DNA of 56,674 bases from a virus. Each line of letters starts with the position of its first letter. The first letter of the stretch is position 1. The translations under genes and the position numbers were made by a program. The DNA lies in the IMG/VR virus record IMGVR_UViG_3300034072_002225, positions 1 through 56,674 of that record. One strand, given 5' to 3'. The notes beneath the pieces are model-generated. The model searched no databases. It was given only the letters and a program-made list of their open reading frames with translations, and was not told the origin of the DNA. Shown here piece by piece: positions 23,850-32,800 of this stretch.

Positions 23850-23883
23850 TCCCACGCAACCTTCGCGCCGCGGCGCGACGTCG

Positions 23884-23910
23884 GGGCGGCTTCGGCCGCC
23901 CTTCGCTTTT
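23884..23910 (+). terminator. Hairpin between protease/scaffold and decoration gene
   Basis: GGGCGGC (23884-23890), a TTCG tetraloop (23891-23894) and GCCGCCC (23895-23901) form a very stable hairpin followed by TTCGCTTTT. It resembles an intrinsic terminator with an imperfect T run. Similar hairpins precede the major capsid gene and follow it, so together they could set mRNA stability and dosage of the capsid genes. Confidence 0.6.
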
Positions 23911-23927
23911 CTGGAAAGGACATCGCT

Positions 23928-24599
23928 ATGGCATATGAACGTGCCGGCTATGAGGTGAGCACGCCCACCTCGTTCACCACGCTGCTGGCCCGCACCGCCG
24001 GCGTTACCACCCGCAAGGTCATCATCATGGCGGGCGAGGGCGTTCGCGTCCTCGGTTCGGTGCTCGGCAAGGTGCCGACCGCGGCGCAGACCGTTGCGGC
24101 CAGCGCCGTCGTCAGCGGCAGCGGCGGCACGCCCGGCAACGGCACCGTCACCGCGCTGACCGCCGATACCGGCGCGCCGGCGGGCGTGTATCAGGTGCGG
24201 ATCCTCAACCCCGCCACCAATGCGGGCAGCTTCGAGGTGATCCGCCCCGATGGTGTCGTCGACGGCAACGGCACGGTCGGCGTTGCCTATAACGGCATCG
24301 TCAACTTCACGCTGAACGACGGCAGCGTCGACTTCGTGGAGGATGACCGCATCGCGATCACCGTCAGCTATGCCGATGACAGCGGCAAGTATCGCCTGTC
24401 GGCGGCCGCCGCAGTGGACGGATCGCAGACGCCGGACATGGTGCTGGCAGAAACGGTCGACGCAACCTCGGCCGACGTGGAGGCGATCGCCTACGAAACC
24501 GCCACGGTGGTGAAGTCGGCGCTGGTCCTCGGCGCTGGCCACACCATCGCGACCATCCGCGATCATCTGCGGCGTCGCGGCATCACCATCGACGACTGA
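23928..24599 (+). CDS. Head decoration protein (gpD family)
   Basis: A 223-residue protein, larger than lambda gpD (110 aa). The N-terminus (SFTTLLARTAGVTTRKVIIMAG) and the C-terminal tail (VEAIAYETATVVKSALVLGAG) belong to the decoration-protein pattern. Between them lies an inserted Gly/Ala/Thr-rich strand repeat (GGTPGNGTVTALTADTGAPAG) that looks like a surface domain. It should trimerise on the mature capsid. GGAAAGGA is the ribosome site. Confidence 0.85.
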   Translation: MAYERAGYEVSTPTSFTTLLARTAGVTTRKVIIMAGEGVRVLGSVLGKVPTAAQTVAASAVVSGSGGTPGNGTVTALTADTGAPAGVYQVRILNPATNAGSFEVIRPDGVVDGNGTVGVAYNGIVNFTLNDGSVDFVEDDRIAITVSYADDSGKYRLSAAAAVDGSQTPDMVLAETVDATSADVEAIAYETATVVKSALVLGAGHTIATIRDHLRRRGITIDD

Positions 24600-24648
24600 G
24601 CCCAGGCCCAGGTCACACGCTGAAACAGCTCTCCCGGGGTGGGGGGCG

Positions 24649-24680
24649 GCGGCGGCGCGGGAGCGATCCCGGGCCGCCGC
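24649..24680 (+). terminator. GC-rich hairpin before the major capsid gene
   Basis: GCGGCGGC (24649-24656) pairs with GCCGCCGC (24673-24680), with an inner GGGA/TCCC stem (24659-24662 with 24667-24670). No T run follows, so it is more likely an mRNA-stabilising or processing hairpin than a terminator. It stands 22 bases before the capsid ATG. Confidence 0.4.
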
Positions 24681-24701
24681 TTCGATTCGGAAGGGAATCA
24701 C

Positions 24702-25739
24702 ATGAACGAATCCGATTATCTCTACGGCACCGATGAACTGATGCCGATGGTCGAGGCCCTGGACATCCCGGGCAACTTCCTCCTCAAGCTCGTCTTCCCG
24801 GAAGTGATGGAGTTCGAAACCGAGAACGTCCATTTCGACCGTCTGCAGGCCGATCGCCGGCTCGCGCCGCTGGTGTCGCCGCTCGCGCCGGGCAAGATCC
24901 AGCAGCCGCGCGGCTTCCAGGTCGAGACCCTGACCCCGGCCTATCTCAAGCCGAAGAACAAGGTCGAAGCGTCGCAGGTCATGCGCCGTCGGGCGGGCGA
25001 AGCCCGCGGGGGCAGCATGTCGCCTGGCGAGCGTCGTGCGGCGCAGCTGAACGACTATCTGTTGCAGCATCGCACCAAGGTCGAGCGGCGCCTCGAATGG
25101 ATGGCGAGCTCGGTGCTGCGCACCGGTCAGCTGATCCTCGTCAGCGACGATTACCCGGCGGTCACCGTAAACTATCGTCGCAACTCGGCGCTCAGCATCC
25201 AGCTTTCCGGCGGTCTCCGCTGGGGCCAGAACGGCGTTTCGCCCTATGACAATGTGCAGACCTGGATCGATCTGGTCGGCACCACGTCCAACTGCGCCGT
25301 CAATGTCGTGCTGATGGACGCCAAGGCGTGGAAGCTGTTCATCGACGATCCGAAGTCGCAGAAGACACTCGATCTCACCCTGGGCCAGACTTCTGCGGTA
25401 CAGCTGGGCCTGCAGGCCGGCCTGCCCGGTTCGCCCACCTATAAGGGCCGGATCGGCGACGTCGAATTCTACGTCTACAACGATCTCTACGAAGCCGATG
25501 ACGGCACCACCCAGCAGCTGATCCCCGACTTCACCGTCATGCTGATCAGCCAGGGCGGCGTGGAAGGGGCGCAGATGTTCGGTGCGATCCAGGATCCGCG
25601 GAACAACTTCGGTGCTGCGCGCTACTTCGCCAAGAACTGGATCGACGAAGATCCCGCCGGCGAATTCCTCATGACGCAGTCGGCACCGGTGCTCGGCCCC
25701 CGGCGCATCGACGCCTGCGCCTGCGCCACCGTCCAGTGA
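24702..25739 (+). CDS. Major capsid protein (gpE family)
   Basis: A 345-residue HK97-fold coat protein of the lambda E family. Typical stretches are ENVHFDRLQADRRLAPLVSP, FQVETLTPAYLKPKNKVEAS, AWKLFIDDPKSQKTLD and the C-terminal NWIDEDPAGEFLMTQSAPV. The ATG at 24702 has AAGGGAA just upstream. It lies between the decoration gene and the head-completion genes, as in lambda. Confidence 0.94.
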   Translation: MNESDYLYGTDELMPMVEALDIPGNFLLKLVFPEVMEFETENVHFDRLQADRRLAPLVSPLAPGKIQQPRGFQVETLTPAYLKPKNKVEASQVMRRRAGEARGGSMSPGERRAAQLNDYLLQHRTKVERRLEWMASSVLRTGQLILVSDDYPAVTVNYRRNSALSIQLSGGLRWGQNGVSPYDNVQTWIDLVGTTSNCAVNVVLMDAKAWKLFIDDPKSQKTLDLTLGQTSAVQLGLQAGLPGSPTYKGRIGDVEFYVYNDLYEADDGTTQQLIPDFTVMLISQGGVEGAQMFGAIQDPRNNFGAARYFAKNWIDEDPAGEFLMTQSAPVLGPRRIDACACATVQ

Positions 25740-25761
25740 TCGGCTGATCGGTTGACCCCCT

Positions 25762-25792
25762 CGGGTGGCGCTGCGGCGCCGCCCGTCTTTTT
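25762..25792 (+). terminator. Intrinsic terminator after the major capsid gene
   Basis: CGGGTGGCGC (25762-25771), loop TGCG and GCGCCGCCCG (25776-25785) form a 10-bp stem with one G-T pair, followed by TCTTTTT. The next gene starts 15 bases after it, so partial termination here would reduce expression of head-completion and tail genes relative to capsid. Confidence 0.75.
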
Positions 25793-25806
25793 CGGGAGAA
25801 TCCCCC

Positions 25807-26397
25807 ATGTCTCGCATTGCTCTGATCGCCGCTCTCACGCTGACCGGCGGCACCGTTGCCGATCCCTTCACCCTCGCCGCGGGCCGCGAACTCACCGAGG
25901 ATGTTGTCACGTCGCTTGGCCTGGAACCGAAGGACATCAAGCGCCTGGTGGATACCGGCGCGCTGGTGCAGAAGACCGTCCTCGATTCCGGCGCCGGCGG
26001 CGACGAAGTGGTCGACGGCATCTCCGTGCTCGAGCTGCACGATTTCCTCACCCGGCTGGGCATTGCCTGGTCGCCCGACATGTCGATCGACGAACTGCTC
26101 GATCTCTCGCCGCCAGCCTATGCCGGTATCGCTCTCGACGAGATGCGGGACCTGCTGATGGCGGGCGGCATCTCCTTCGAACCGAACGACACGCCCGAGC
26201 AGCTGTTCGAACGCGCGATCGCCCATGTGCCGCCGATCGATATCGACGGCGCCGCTGCAGCCATCGAAAGCAGCAACACCGCGGACGATATCGCCACTGC
26301 GCTGACCGCGCTCAACGTGCCCTTCGCCACCAGTGCGAAGAAGGCCGAGCTGGCGCGGCTGCTCGCCCAGGTCCGCGCGGTGACGCCGGCGGCCTGA
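25807..26397 (+). CDS. Head protein in the FI position with C-terminal HeH/SAP-like helices
   Basis: From the ATG at 25807 the protein has 196 residues and is acidic. It contains repeated helix-loop units (MSIDELLDLS, ALDEMRDLLMAGGIS, TPEQLFERAI). The last 35 residues (TADDIATALTALNVPF then KKAELARLLAQV) resemble a HeH/LEM or SAP helix-extended-helix fold. By position it corresponds to lambda FI, a packaging accessory protein that helps terminase find the prohead. The family is not certain. Confidence 0.6.
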   Translation: MSRIALIAALTLTGGTVADPFTLAAGRELTEDVVTSLGLEPKDIKRLVDTGALVQKTVLDSGAGGDEVVDGISVLELHDFLTRLGIAWSPDMSIDELLDLSPPAYAGIALDEMRDLLMAGGISFEPNDTPEQLFERAIAHVPPIDIDGAAAAIESSNTADDIATALTALNVPFATSAKKAELARLLAQVRAVTPAA

Positions 26398-26401
26398 TCC
26401 G

Positions 26402-26764
26402 ATGCCGATCGAGACGGCCGCCGATCGCGCGGCCCTCTTCAACGAAGACGAGGCCGCGACGCCGGCGCTCTACACCGCTCCGGCTGGCGGACCCGGCCTG
26501 CGCTGTTCGGTGATCTTCGACGTCGAGCGGAGCGACCCGCTCGACGTCGGCACCGATAGCGGGGCACGATCCGTGCGGACCTGGCAAGGTGCGCGGATCC
26601 TTGCCGATCAGGTGCCGGTGGTCGAACAGAAGGGCAGGGTGCAGCTCGGTACCATCTCTGCCGGCAGCTTCGTCCCCAATGGCCTGCTCGTCGAGGTGAT
26701 CGGGCGACCGAAGCGCGATGTTACGGGTGCCGTCTGGGACGTCACCGTGCGGGAAATCGCGTGA
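26402..26764 (+). CDS. Head-tail joining protein (FII-like position)
   Basis: A 120-residue beta-rich protein (GLRCSVIFDVERSDP, ARILADQVPVVEQKGRVQLG, NGLLVEVIGRPKRD). The size and strand pattern fit a phage head-tail connector of the lambda FII type, which caps the filled head. Its stop overlaps the GTG of the next gene. Confidence 0.7.
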   Translation: MPIETAADRAALFNEDEAATPALYTAPAGGPGLRCSVIFDVERSDPLDVGTDSGARSVRTWQGARILADQVPVVEQKGRVQLGTISAGSFVPNGLLVEVIGRPKRDVTGAVWDVTVREIA

Positions 26765-27360
26765 AGGTCGACGTCAAGATGGTCGGCCTCGCGCGCGCCG
26801 CGGAGGCCGGCCTCGCCCAGGTGGCGCGTGGCACCACCGCCGGCATGCGCGAGGCCACGGTGGGCCTGAAAGACGAACTGCGCGACCAGGTGCTGCGCGC
26901 CGGGTTCAATCAGCGTCTGGCGAACACCTGGCGCGGGAATACCTATCCGCTGCAGGGCACCAGCCTGGAGCCCGCCGCCTATGTCTATTCCAAGGCCCCC
27001 AAGATCGTCTTCGCCTTCACAAACGGCGTCACGATCCGCCCGGTGAACGGTGCGCGCTATCTGTGGATTCCTACCGACAAGGTACCGAAGAAGCGGTCGC
27101 GCGGCGGCAGCACCGCGATCTCGCCGGAGGAGGTCGAGCAGCGGTTCGGGCGGTTCTTCTTCCGTCCGGGCAAGCGCGGCGGGCTCGTCGCGATGGTGGT
27201 TTCGACGCGGCGCCGGCGCGGCGCCCATCGCGGGCCGGGGGTGGCGATGTTCAACCTGAGCCGCGCCGTCGACATGCCGAAGCTGCTGGAACTCCAGCGG
27301 CCGGCGCAGAGCTGGGCGGTGCGCGCTGCCGCTCTGATCGAAAGGAATATTGCGCGATGA
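26761..27360 (+). CDS. DUF6441-family tail assembly protein (gpZ position)
   Basis: This 199-residue protein matches my memory of DUF6441: VDVKMVGLARAAEAGLAQVA, the TTAGMREATVGLKDELRDQV helix, YSKAPKIVFAFTNG and GARYLWIPTDKVPK. Such proteins occupy the gpZ/minor tail position in lambda-like alphaproteobacterial phages. The start is a GTG overlapping the preceding stop. The family's exact role in tail completion is not settled. Confidence 0.82.
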   Translation: MKVDVKMVGLARAAEAGLAQVARGTTAGMREATVGLKDELRDQVLRAGFNQRLANTWRGNTYPLQGTSLEPAAYVYSKAPKIVFAFTNGVTIRPVNGARYLWIPTDKVPKKRSRGGSTAISPEEVEQRFGRFFFRPGKRGGLVAMVVSTRRRRGAHRGPGVAMFNLSRAVDMPKLLELQRPAQSWAVRAAALIERNIAR

Positions 27361-27785
27361 CGCCGCAACTCGCCATCCTGCTGGCGCTGAAGGCGCTGAT
27401 CCAGGCCGCGCTGCCGATGGCGGAGGTTCTCGGGTTCGACGGCGATTCCAGCGTGCCGGAGATCATACCCGCCGGCGGCCTGGTGATCGGCAAGTTCGGC
27501 GATCCTGGTGATCCGGAGATCACGCTCAACCCGCCGACCTATAGCTACCAGCACCGCATTCCGCTGGAGATCGCGGCGCCGGAAGGGGTGGGGGGTATGA
27601 CGCTCGACGCGATGCTGCCGCCGATCGGCGCGGCGATCGCCGCCAATCCCTTTCTGGGCGGCCTCTGCGAATATCTCTCCGTCGAGCAGGCGGGGCGGGA
27701 AGACGAGACCCGTGACGACGTCACGATCAACTGGGCCGACATCAACGTGTTCGCCCATTATTCGACCACCAACCCGCTGGGCTGA
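27357..27785 (+). CDS. Tail terminator-like protein (gpU position)
   Basis: A 142-residue protein coupled by ATGA to the DUF6441 gene. It has an N-terminal helix (LAILLALKALIQAALPMAEV), a strand-rich middle (TYSYQHRIPLEIAAPEG) and a C-terminal strand (VTINWADINVFAHYSTTNP). Size, fold pattern and position match gpU-type tail terminators, which cap the tail tube at its finished length. Confidence 0.7.
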   Translation: MTPQLAILLALKALIQAALPMAEVLGFDGDSSVPEIIPAGGLVIGKFGDPGDPEITLNPPTYSYQHRIPLEIAAPEGVGGMTLDAMLPPIGAAIAANPFLGGLCEYLSVEQAGREDETRDDVTINWADINVFAHYSTTNPLG

Positions 27786-27813
27786 TCCCCGGGTTTCTCA
27801 AAAGGAGTGAAGC

Positions 27814-29082
27814 ATGGCTGGACGCGCATTTGGCGCGAACGCGCGGCGTGCCGTGGCGTTCGAAGCATCCTATGGGGCCATCCCCGCCGCTGGTGCGGCC
27901 TGGAAGCGGCTTGCTTTCGTCAGCAGCGCGCTGGGCGAGGAAGGCGGCCTGATCGAGGACGATCTGCTCGGCCTGGGCCGCGAGCCGCAGGACCCGACCG
28001 ACGACGTGCTGAACAACACCGGCGACGTGGTGGTACCCGTCGATGCCCGCGCCTTCGGCTACTGGCTGAAGCTGTACTTCGGCGCGCCGACCAGCGGCAA
28101 CGGCGACGCAGCGGCCGGCAAAATCGTCTTTTCCGCCCAGCCTGCGGCCGATTCGATCGTGACGATCGCCGGCGTGCCCTTCACCTTCAAGGCCACGGGC
28201 GCGACCGGCAACCAGGTGAACCTCGGCGCCGATCTGGCAGCGACGATCACCGCGCTGGTGGCCAAGCTCAATGCCAGCGCCGATGCCGGCGTGGCCGCCG
28301 CAACCTATAGCGGAGATGCGACCACGCTGACGATCACCCACGATACGCTGAACGCGACCGGCAATGCGTTCACCATCGCGGCCGGTGCGGGCAGCAACGG
28401 CACGGCCAGCGGCGATACGCTCTCCGGCGGCACCTATGCGCATGTGTTCACCACCGGCGCCTCGACGCTGCCCTCGGTATCGATCGAGGACGGCAATCCC
28501 GAGATCCCGTCCTACTCCACGCACTTCGGCGCCAAGGGCAACACGATGCGGATCCAGATGCAGCGTTCGGGGCAGCTGAACGCCACGCTGGGCCTGATCG
28601 CGCAGGGAGAAACCGAGCCGGCGGCGGCGAGCGGCAGCACGGGATCGACCACGGTGCAGGTGGCGCGCTTCGCCCAGGCCACGGGCGAGGTGACCGACGA
28701 CGGCGAGGTGCTCGCGACCGTGCGCACGGCCGAGCTCAACTTCTCCAACAATCTCGACCTCGACGAGACGATCCGCGCCGATCGCCGCATCAACGGGGCG
28801 GATCCGGGCAAGGTAGCGGTGAGCATTCGCCTGTCGCTCAACTTCGTCGACCGCGATTCGGTGAACCGCGTCGGCACCAAATACCCGCGCGCGCTCACCT
28901 TCGGCTGGAAGAATGCCGTGGGCTCGCTGATGTTCAGCATGCCGCGCGTGTTCCTGCCGCGCGCGAAGCGGGCGATCAGCGGCCCCGGGGGCATCCTTGC
29001 CGAACATAACGGCCAGGCATCGGGTGCGCAGGCCGCGTCGATGACGATCACCCTCAAGAACGACATTGCGAGCTACGCCTGA
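27814..29082 (+). CDS. Major tail tube protein (gpV-like)
   Basis: A 422-residue tail tube protein. N- and C-terminal parts (GRAFGANARRAVAFEASYG, LGREPQDPTDDVLNNTGDVV, TKYPRALTFGWKNAVGSLMF) belong to the tube domain. A Thr/Ala/Gly-rich insertion (about residues 105-210) looks like a surface Ig-like or adhesive domain. AAAGGAG precedes the ATG. The stop overlaps the ATG of gene G by one base. Confidence 0.82.
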   Translation: MAGRAFGANARRAVAFEASYGAIPAAGAAWKRLAFVSSALGEEGGLIEDDLLGLGREPQDPTDDVLNNTGDVVVPVDARAFGYWLKLYFGAPTSGNGDAAAGKIVFSAQPAADSIVTIAGVPFTFKATGATGNQVNLGADLAATITALVAKLNASADAGVAAATYSGDATTLTITHDTLNATGNAFTIAAGAGSNGTASGDTLSGGTYAHVFTTGASTLPSVSIEDGNPEIPSYSTHFGAKGNTMRIQMQRSGQLNATLGLIAQGETEPAAASGSTGSTTVQVARFAQATGEVTDDGEVLATVRTAELNFSNNLDLDETIRADRRINGADPGKVAVSIRLSLNFVDRDSVNRVGTKYPRALTFGWKNAVGSLMFSMPRVFLPRAKRAISGPGGILAEHNGQASGAQAASMTITLKNDIASYA

Positions 29083-29627
29083 TGCTGAAGCTGCAGAAGC
29101 TGGCCACCGGGCCGGAATGGGCCGAACTGATGGGTGCGCGGTTCTGCTTCGCGCCGCTCACCCGCCCGATGACGCGGCGCGCGCGCGTGGCTGCGGCCAA
29201 GGCCGTCGAGCCGCAGCGTGGCAAGATCAGCGATGTCGAATTCGGCGAAGCGCTGGGCGATGCCTATAGCGAGGAACTGATCGTCGCGGGTCTGGTCGAC
29301 TGGGAAGGCGTGGGCGATGCCGATGGCAAGCCGCTGCCCTGCACCGAGGTGCACAAGCGGATGCTGGTGGCGGATCCGGCCTGCTTCGATCGCCTCGACG
29401 CGCACTATGTGCTGCCCTTCGCGATCCGGGTGGCGGAGGGAAACGCATCGCGCGCCTCGCCGAATGGCACTGGAGCGGGGGCGAGGCGGGCGCGCGCTAC
29501 TGCCGGATCCAGTGCCAGGCCGAAGGCGAAAACTGGTGCGAAGGATGCGCCTATCGCCAGCATGCCTGCCACACGGCCGAAGGCGAAGAAGCCTGGGCGC
29601 TCGTCACGGCGTGCGAAACCCAGCTGA
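29082..29627 (+). CDS. Tail assembly chaperone, zero-frame product (gpG-like)
   Basis: The first 119 codons encode a compact protein (LKLQKLATGPEWAELMGARF, TEVHKRMLVADPACFDRLD) in the position of lambda G. After the slippery site the zero frame runs on for about 60 codons of Ala/Arg/Ser/Lys-rich sequence to a stop at 29627. The tail is probably made whenever no frameshift happens. G and GT chaperone the tape measure during tail assembly in lambda. Confidence 0.8.
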   Translation: MLKLQKLATGPEWAELMGARFCFAPLTRPMTRRARVAAAKAVEPQRGKISDVEFGEALGDAYSEELIVAGLVDWEGVGDADGKPLPCTEVHKRMLVADPACFDRLDAHYVLPFAIRVAEGNASRASPNGTGAGARRARATAGSSARPKAKTGAKDAPIASMPATRPKAKKPGRSSRRAKPS

Positions 29628-29836
29628 GGCTGCGGCTGGTGCCCGTGCCGATCGGCATGGGGATGACGGTGCGTAGCGAGCCGTGCGGGCTCGATTTCGG
29701 GGCAGTGATGATGGTGGCCACCGCCGCCGGCGCGGACACGGCGCTGGTGGCGGACGTGCTGCCGGCGGTCGAGCAGGCGATCCTGCTCGGCCAGCGGAAC
29801 GACGAGGAAGCGGAGGACATGGAAGATGACGGCTAA
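29082..29836 (+). CDS. Tail assembly chaperone GT, by programmed -1 frameshift
   Basis: The -1 frame after 29444 encodes a clearly protein-like T domain (RIARLAEWHWSGGEAGARYC, then CETQLRLRLVPVPIGMGM, then GLDFGAVMMVATAAGADT) that resembles DUF1799. It has no start codon of its own before 29639 and ends at the TAA 29834-29836. Reading through the slip gives about 251 residues. Cysteines in CQAEGENWCEGCAYRQHAC could bind zinc. The arrangement copies lambda G-T. Confidence 0.85.
29438..29488 (+). promoter_or_regulatory. -1 ribosomal frameshift signal (GGGAAAC plus hairpin)
   Basis: The heptamer GGGAAAC (29438-29444) is in the correct phase for tandem slippage (G GGA AAC). Eight bases later a 9-bp stem begins: CGCCTCGCC (29453-29461) with GGCGAGGCG (29480-29488). 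Heptamer, spacing and hairpin are all standard; lambda uses GGGAAAG at the equivalent place. Confidence 0.88.
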
Positions 29837-32800
29837 CGTCGCGATCCGCCTGGGGACCGAGGGCAAGGCCCGCGTCGTCGGCGACTTCGCCGAGATCGCC
29901 GATGCGGGCGATCGCACCGCCCAGCGCTGGCAGCGTTCGTTCGAGCGCGCCGGCGCCGACGTCGAGGCGGCGATCAAGCGGCAGGCAAACGCCGCCGCAC
30001 GCCTTGCCGCCGCGCAGCCGCAGACTCCCACGCAACAGGCGTTCCAGGCTGCTGCCAGCACCAACTATTCGGGCCAAAGCGCCCGCGAGTCAGCCGAGGC
30101 CTTTCGCGAGGCTGCTGCACAGCAGGCGCAGCTCGAGGCGCGGACGCGGGCGCTCCTGACCGCGATCGATCCGACGCTCGCCGCGCAGCACCGGCTGAAC
30201 GCATCCCTGGCCGAGGCGAAGGAACTGTACGAGGCTGGTGCGATCAGCGGTGCCCGCTACACCCAGGTGGTGCGGCAGCTGAACGGCGCCGCCGCGGCGG
30301 ATGCCGGCGTCGGTGCCATCGGCAAGAGCGCGCAGGAATCCGCCGCGGTCTTCTCGTCCGCCTTCGCGCAGATGGAGCAGCGTGCGCAGGCGCTGCGCAT
30401 GTCGATCGATCCGGCCTATGCCGCGCAGGTGCGGTTCGACCGCGAAATCGGCAATGCGCGCGAGCTGATCCAGGCCGGTGCGATCTCGCTGGACGACTAT
30501 GTTGCCGTGCTGCGCCGCGAGCGGGCGGCGCTGAACGACAGTGCCGAAGGGCTACGGCGCCACGGTACCGCCCTGGCGGCGATCGCTCCGCAGGCGCAGG
30601 ACTTCTTCACCCAGATCTCGATGGGCGCGAACCCGCTTTCCGTGCTGGCGATCCAGGGCGGCCAGGCAGCGGGCCAGATGCTCTATCTGGAAGGCGCCGC
30701 CGGCAAGTTCGCCCAGTTCATGATGGGGCCATGGGGGCTGGCGATCACTGCGGGCCTGCTGATCCTCGGTGCGCTCACCAACGAGCTGTTCAAGTCCGCC
30801 GGCGCGGACGATACCAAGAAGAAGGCAGCCGAAGAACTGAAGCAGGCGATCGACAGCCTGTACGATTCCACGCTGCGGCAGGTGCAGGGAGAGCAGGCGC
30901 AGCGCAACGCCACGCTGGAAACTGCCAAGGCCTTGCTTTCGAAGGCAGTCGCAACGCGGCAGGCGGTAGCGGCAGAGCTTTCCGCGCAGGCGGACAGGAC
31001 GAAGGCTGCCTTGGTTACCGAACGGTACAACCCTTACGGGATCCCGGGCCAGGGGGGCGCCGTCCAACAGCAGAAGCTTGCGGACCAGCAGAAGCTGGCG
31101 GCGGCAGCCGAGGACCAGGAGCGCAAGGCGCGGGATGCGCTGGCGAACATTCAGATCGTCGACGCGAATGCCCGTGTCGCGGCCTCGATCGACAAGCGTA
31201 CCGATGCAGAGCAGCGTCATTCGAGCGCCGTCAACGATCTGGCGGAGTCTTACAGGAAGGGAAGCATCACCCTATCCGAGTACGAGGCGCAGAAGCGCAA
31301 GCTGGACGTCGGCTATAACGACGAGATCGACAAGCTGACCAAGCGTCGCGAACATGTCGACCGGCACGCGATCGCCCTGGCCCGAGATGCCAGCGCGATG
31401 CAGGCGAACGCCTCGGCCGGCCTGGTGCTTGCGCAAGCCTATCTTCAGGGAGGCGATGCCGCCTTGAAGGCTGAGGCCGCGCGCAAGGGGCTTACCGATG
31501 CGACCCGCAAGGGCATCGATGCGGATGCGCAGACGGCCCGCCAGCTGCAGATCGTGGTCGCCGACCAGCTGGTCAACAGTGCGAGGAGCCTCGACCAGCT
31601 CCGGGCCGAAACCCTCGCCCGCCATGCGGCGAACGATAATGTCGCGGCCGGCACGCTGGCAGTCGCCGACCTCAATCAGCGACTTTCCGATGAAGCGGCG
31701 CTGCGCCCGCTCCTGGTCTTGCAGACGGTAGCGCAGGGCGACGCACTGAAGGTGCTCACCGAAACCATCGCCAAGTATCGCCAGGTGCTTGCCGATGCGC
31801 ATGCAGAGGAAGCGCGCGGCGCTGCCCTCACGGCTACCGACGCGGCCAAGCGCCGCACCGACGATCTCCGCGCCCAGATCGGCGACCTCAGCAAAAGCCC
31901 ACGCGATCAGGCGATCGCAGCGGCAGGCCGCGCCGCCACGGCGGAGGCGGATGCCGGCAAGTTCACCGGGATCGATCGGCAGAACTTCCTGGATCAGCGC
32001 AAGGCCGAGGCGCTGGCGCAGTTCGATCTCCAGCGCGCGCAGAGCGTCGATCAGCGCAAGCGCAGCCAGGAAGACAGCCTTGTGCTTGCGCAGCGCGAGC
32101 TCACCCTCGTCGGCGCAAGCGACGCCGTGCGCGGCAGTGAAATGGGCAAGTTGCAGCTGTCGCTCGATCTCAAGCGGATGGGGCTGACCGAGCAGGATGC
32201 CGAGTACCAGAATTTGCTCCGCAACCAGCTGGCGCTGGATCAGATCAACCGCGAACTGGAGCGCGAGCGGGGTAATTGGGACGAGATCCGCCAGACCGGC
32301 GGCCGCTTCATCGACGATGTGCTCAACACCGACAATTGGAAGAACTGGGGCGATTTCGGCCAGAAGGTGCTGAAGGACCTGATGAACGACTTCATTCGGC
32401 TGGCGGCGATCAATCCGCTGAAGAATGCGCTGTTCGGCGAAAATCTGCCGACGGCCAGCGGGGTTCTCGGCAGGTTGTTCGGCAGCAAGGGAGATTTCGC
32501 TTCCGGCGTCGGCAACGATCCGCTCGGCCTTGGCGGGCTTGGCATCAGGGCCGGCGAGGATCCAAGGGCCGGCCTCGGCATCGATCCCTGGAGCGCGTTC
32601 GGCAGCGGGGGCGGCACGCTCGGTGCGATCGGCGCCGGCGCCGGCATCCTGAAATCGGTTTTCTCGATCTTCGGCAATGCGGTGGGGACCGAGAACTGGT
32701 CCGGCGGCATGATGCTCGCCGGGGAGAACGGCCCGGAGATCCTCTATGCGCCGCGCGGTACCCGGGTGGGCAACGCGCCGGAAACGCGCCGCGCGCTTTC

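Noticed and set aside
23433-26081. 882-codon minus-strand frame across the head genes
   Set aside because: It runs antisense to decoration and capsid genes with strong family motifs; open only because of high GC.
27742-29007. 421-codon minus-strand frame
   Set aside because: Antisense to the tail tube gene, which has its own strong ribosome site and good context.
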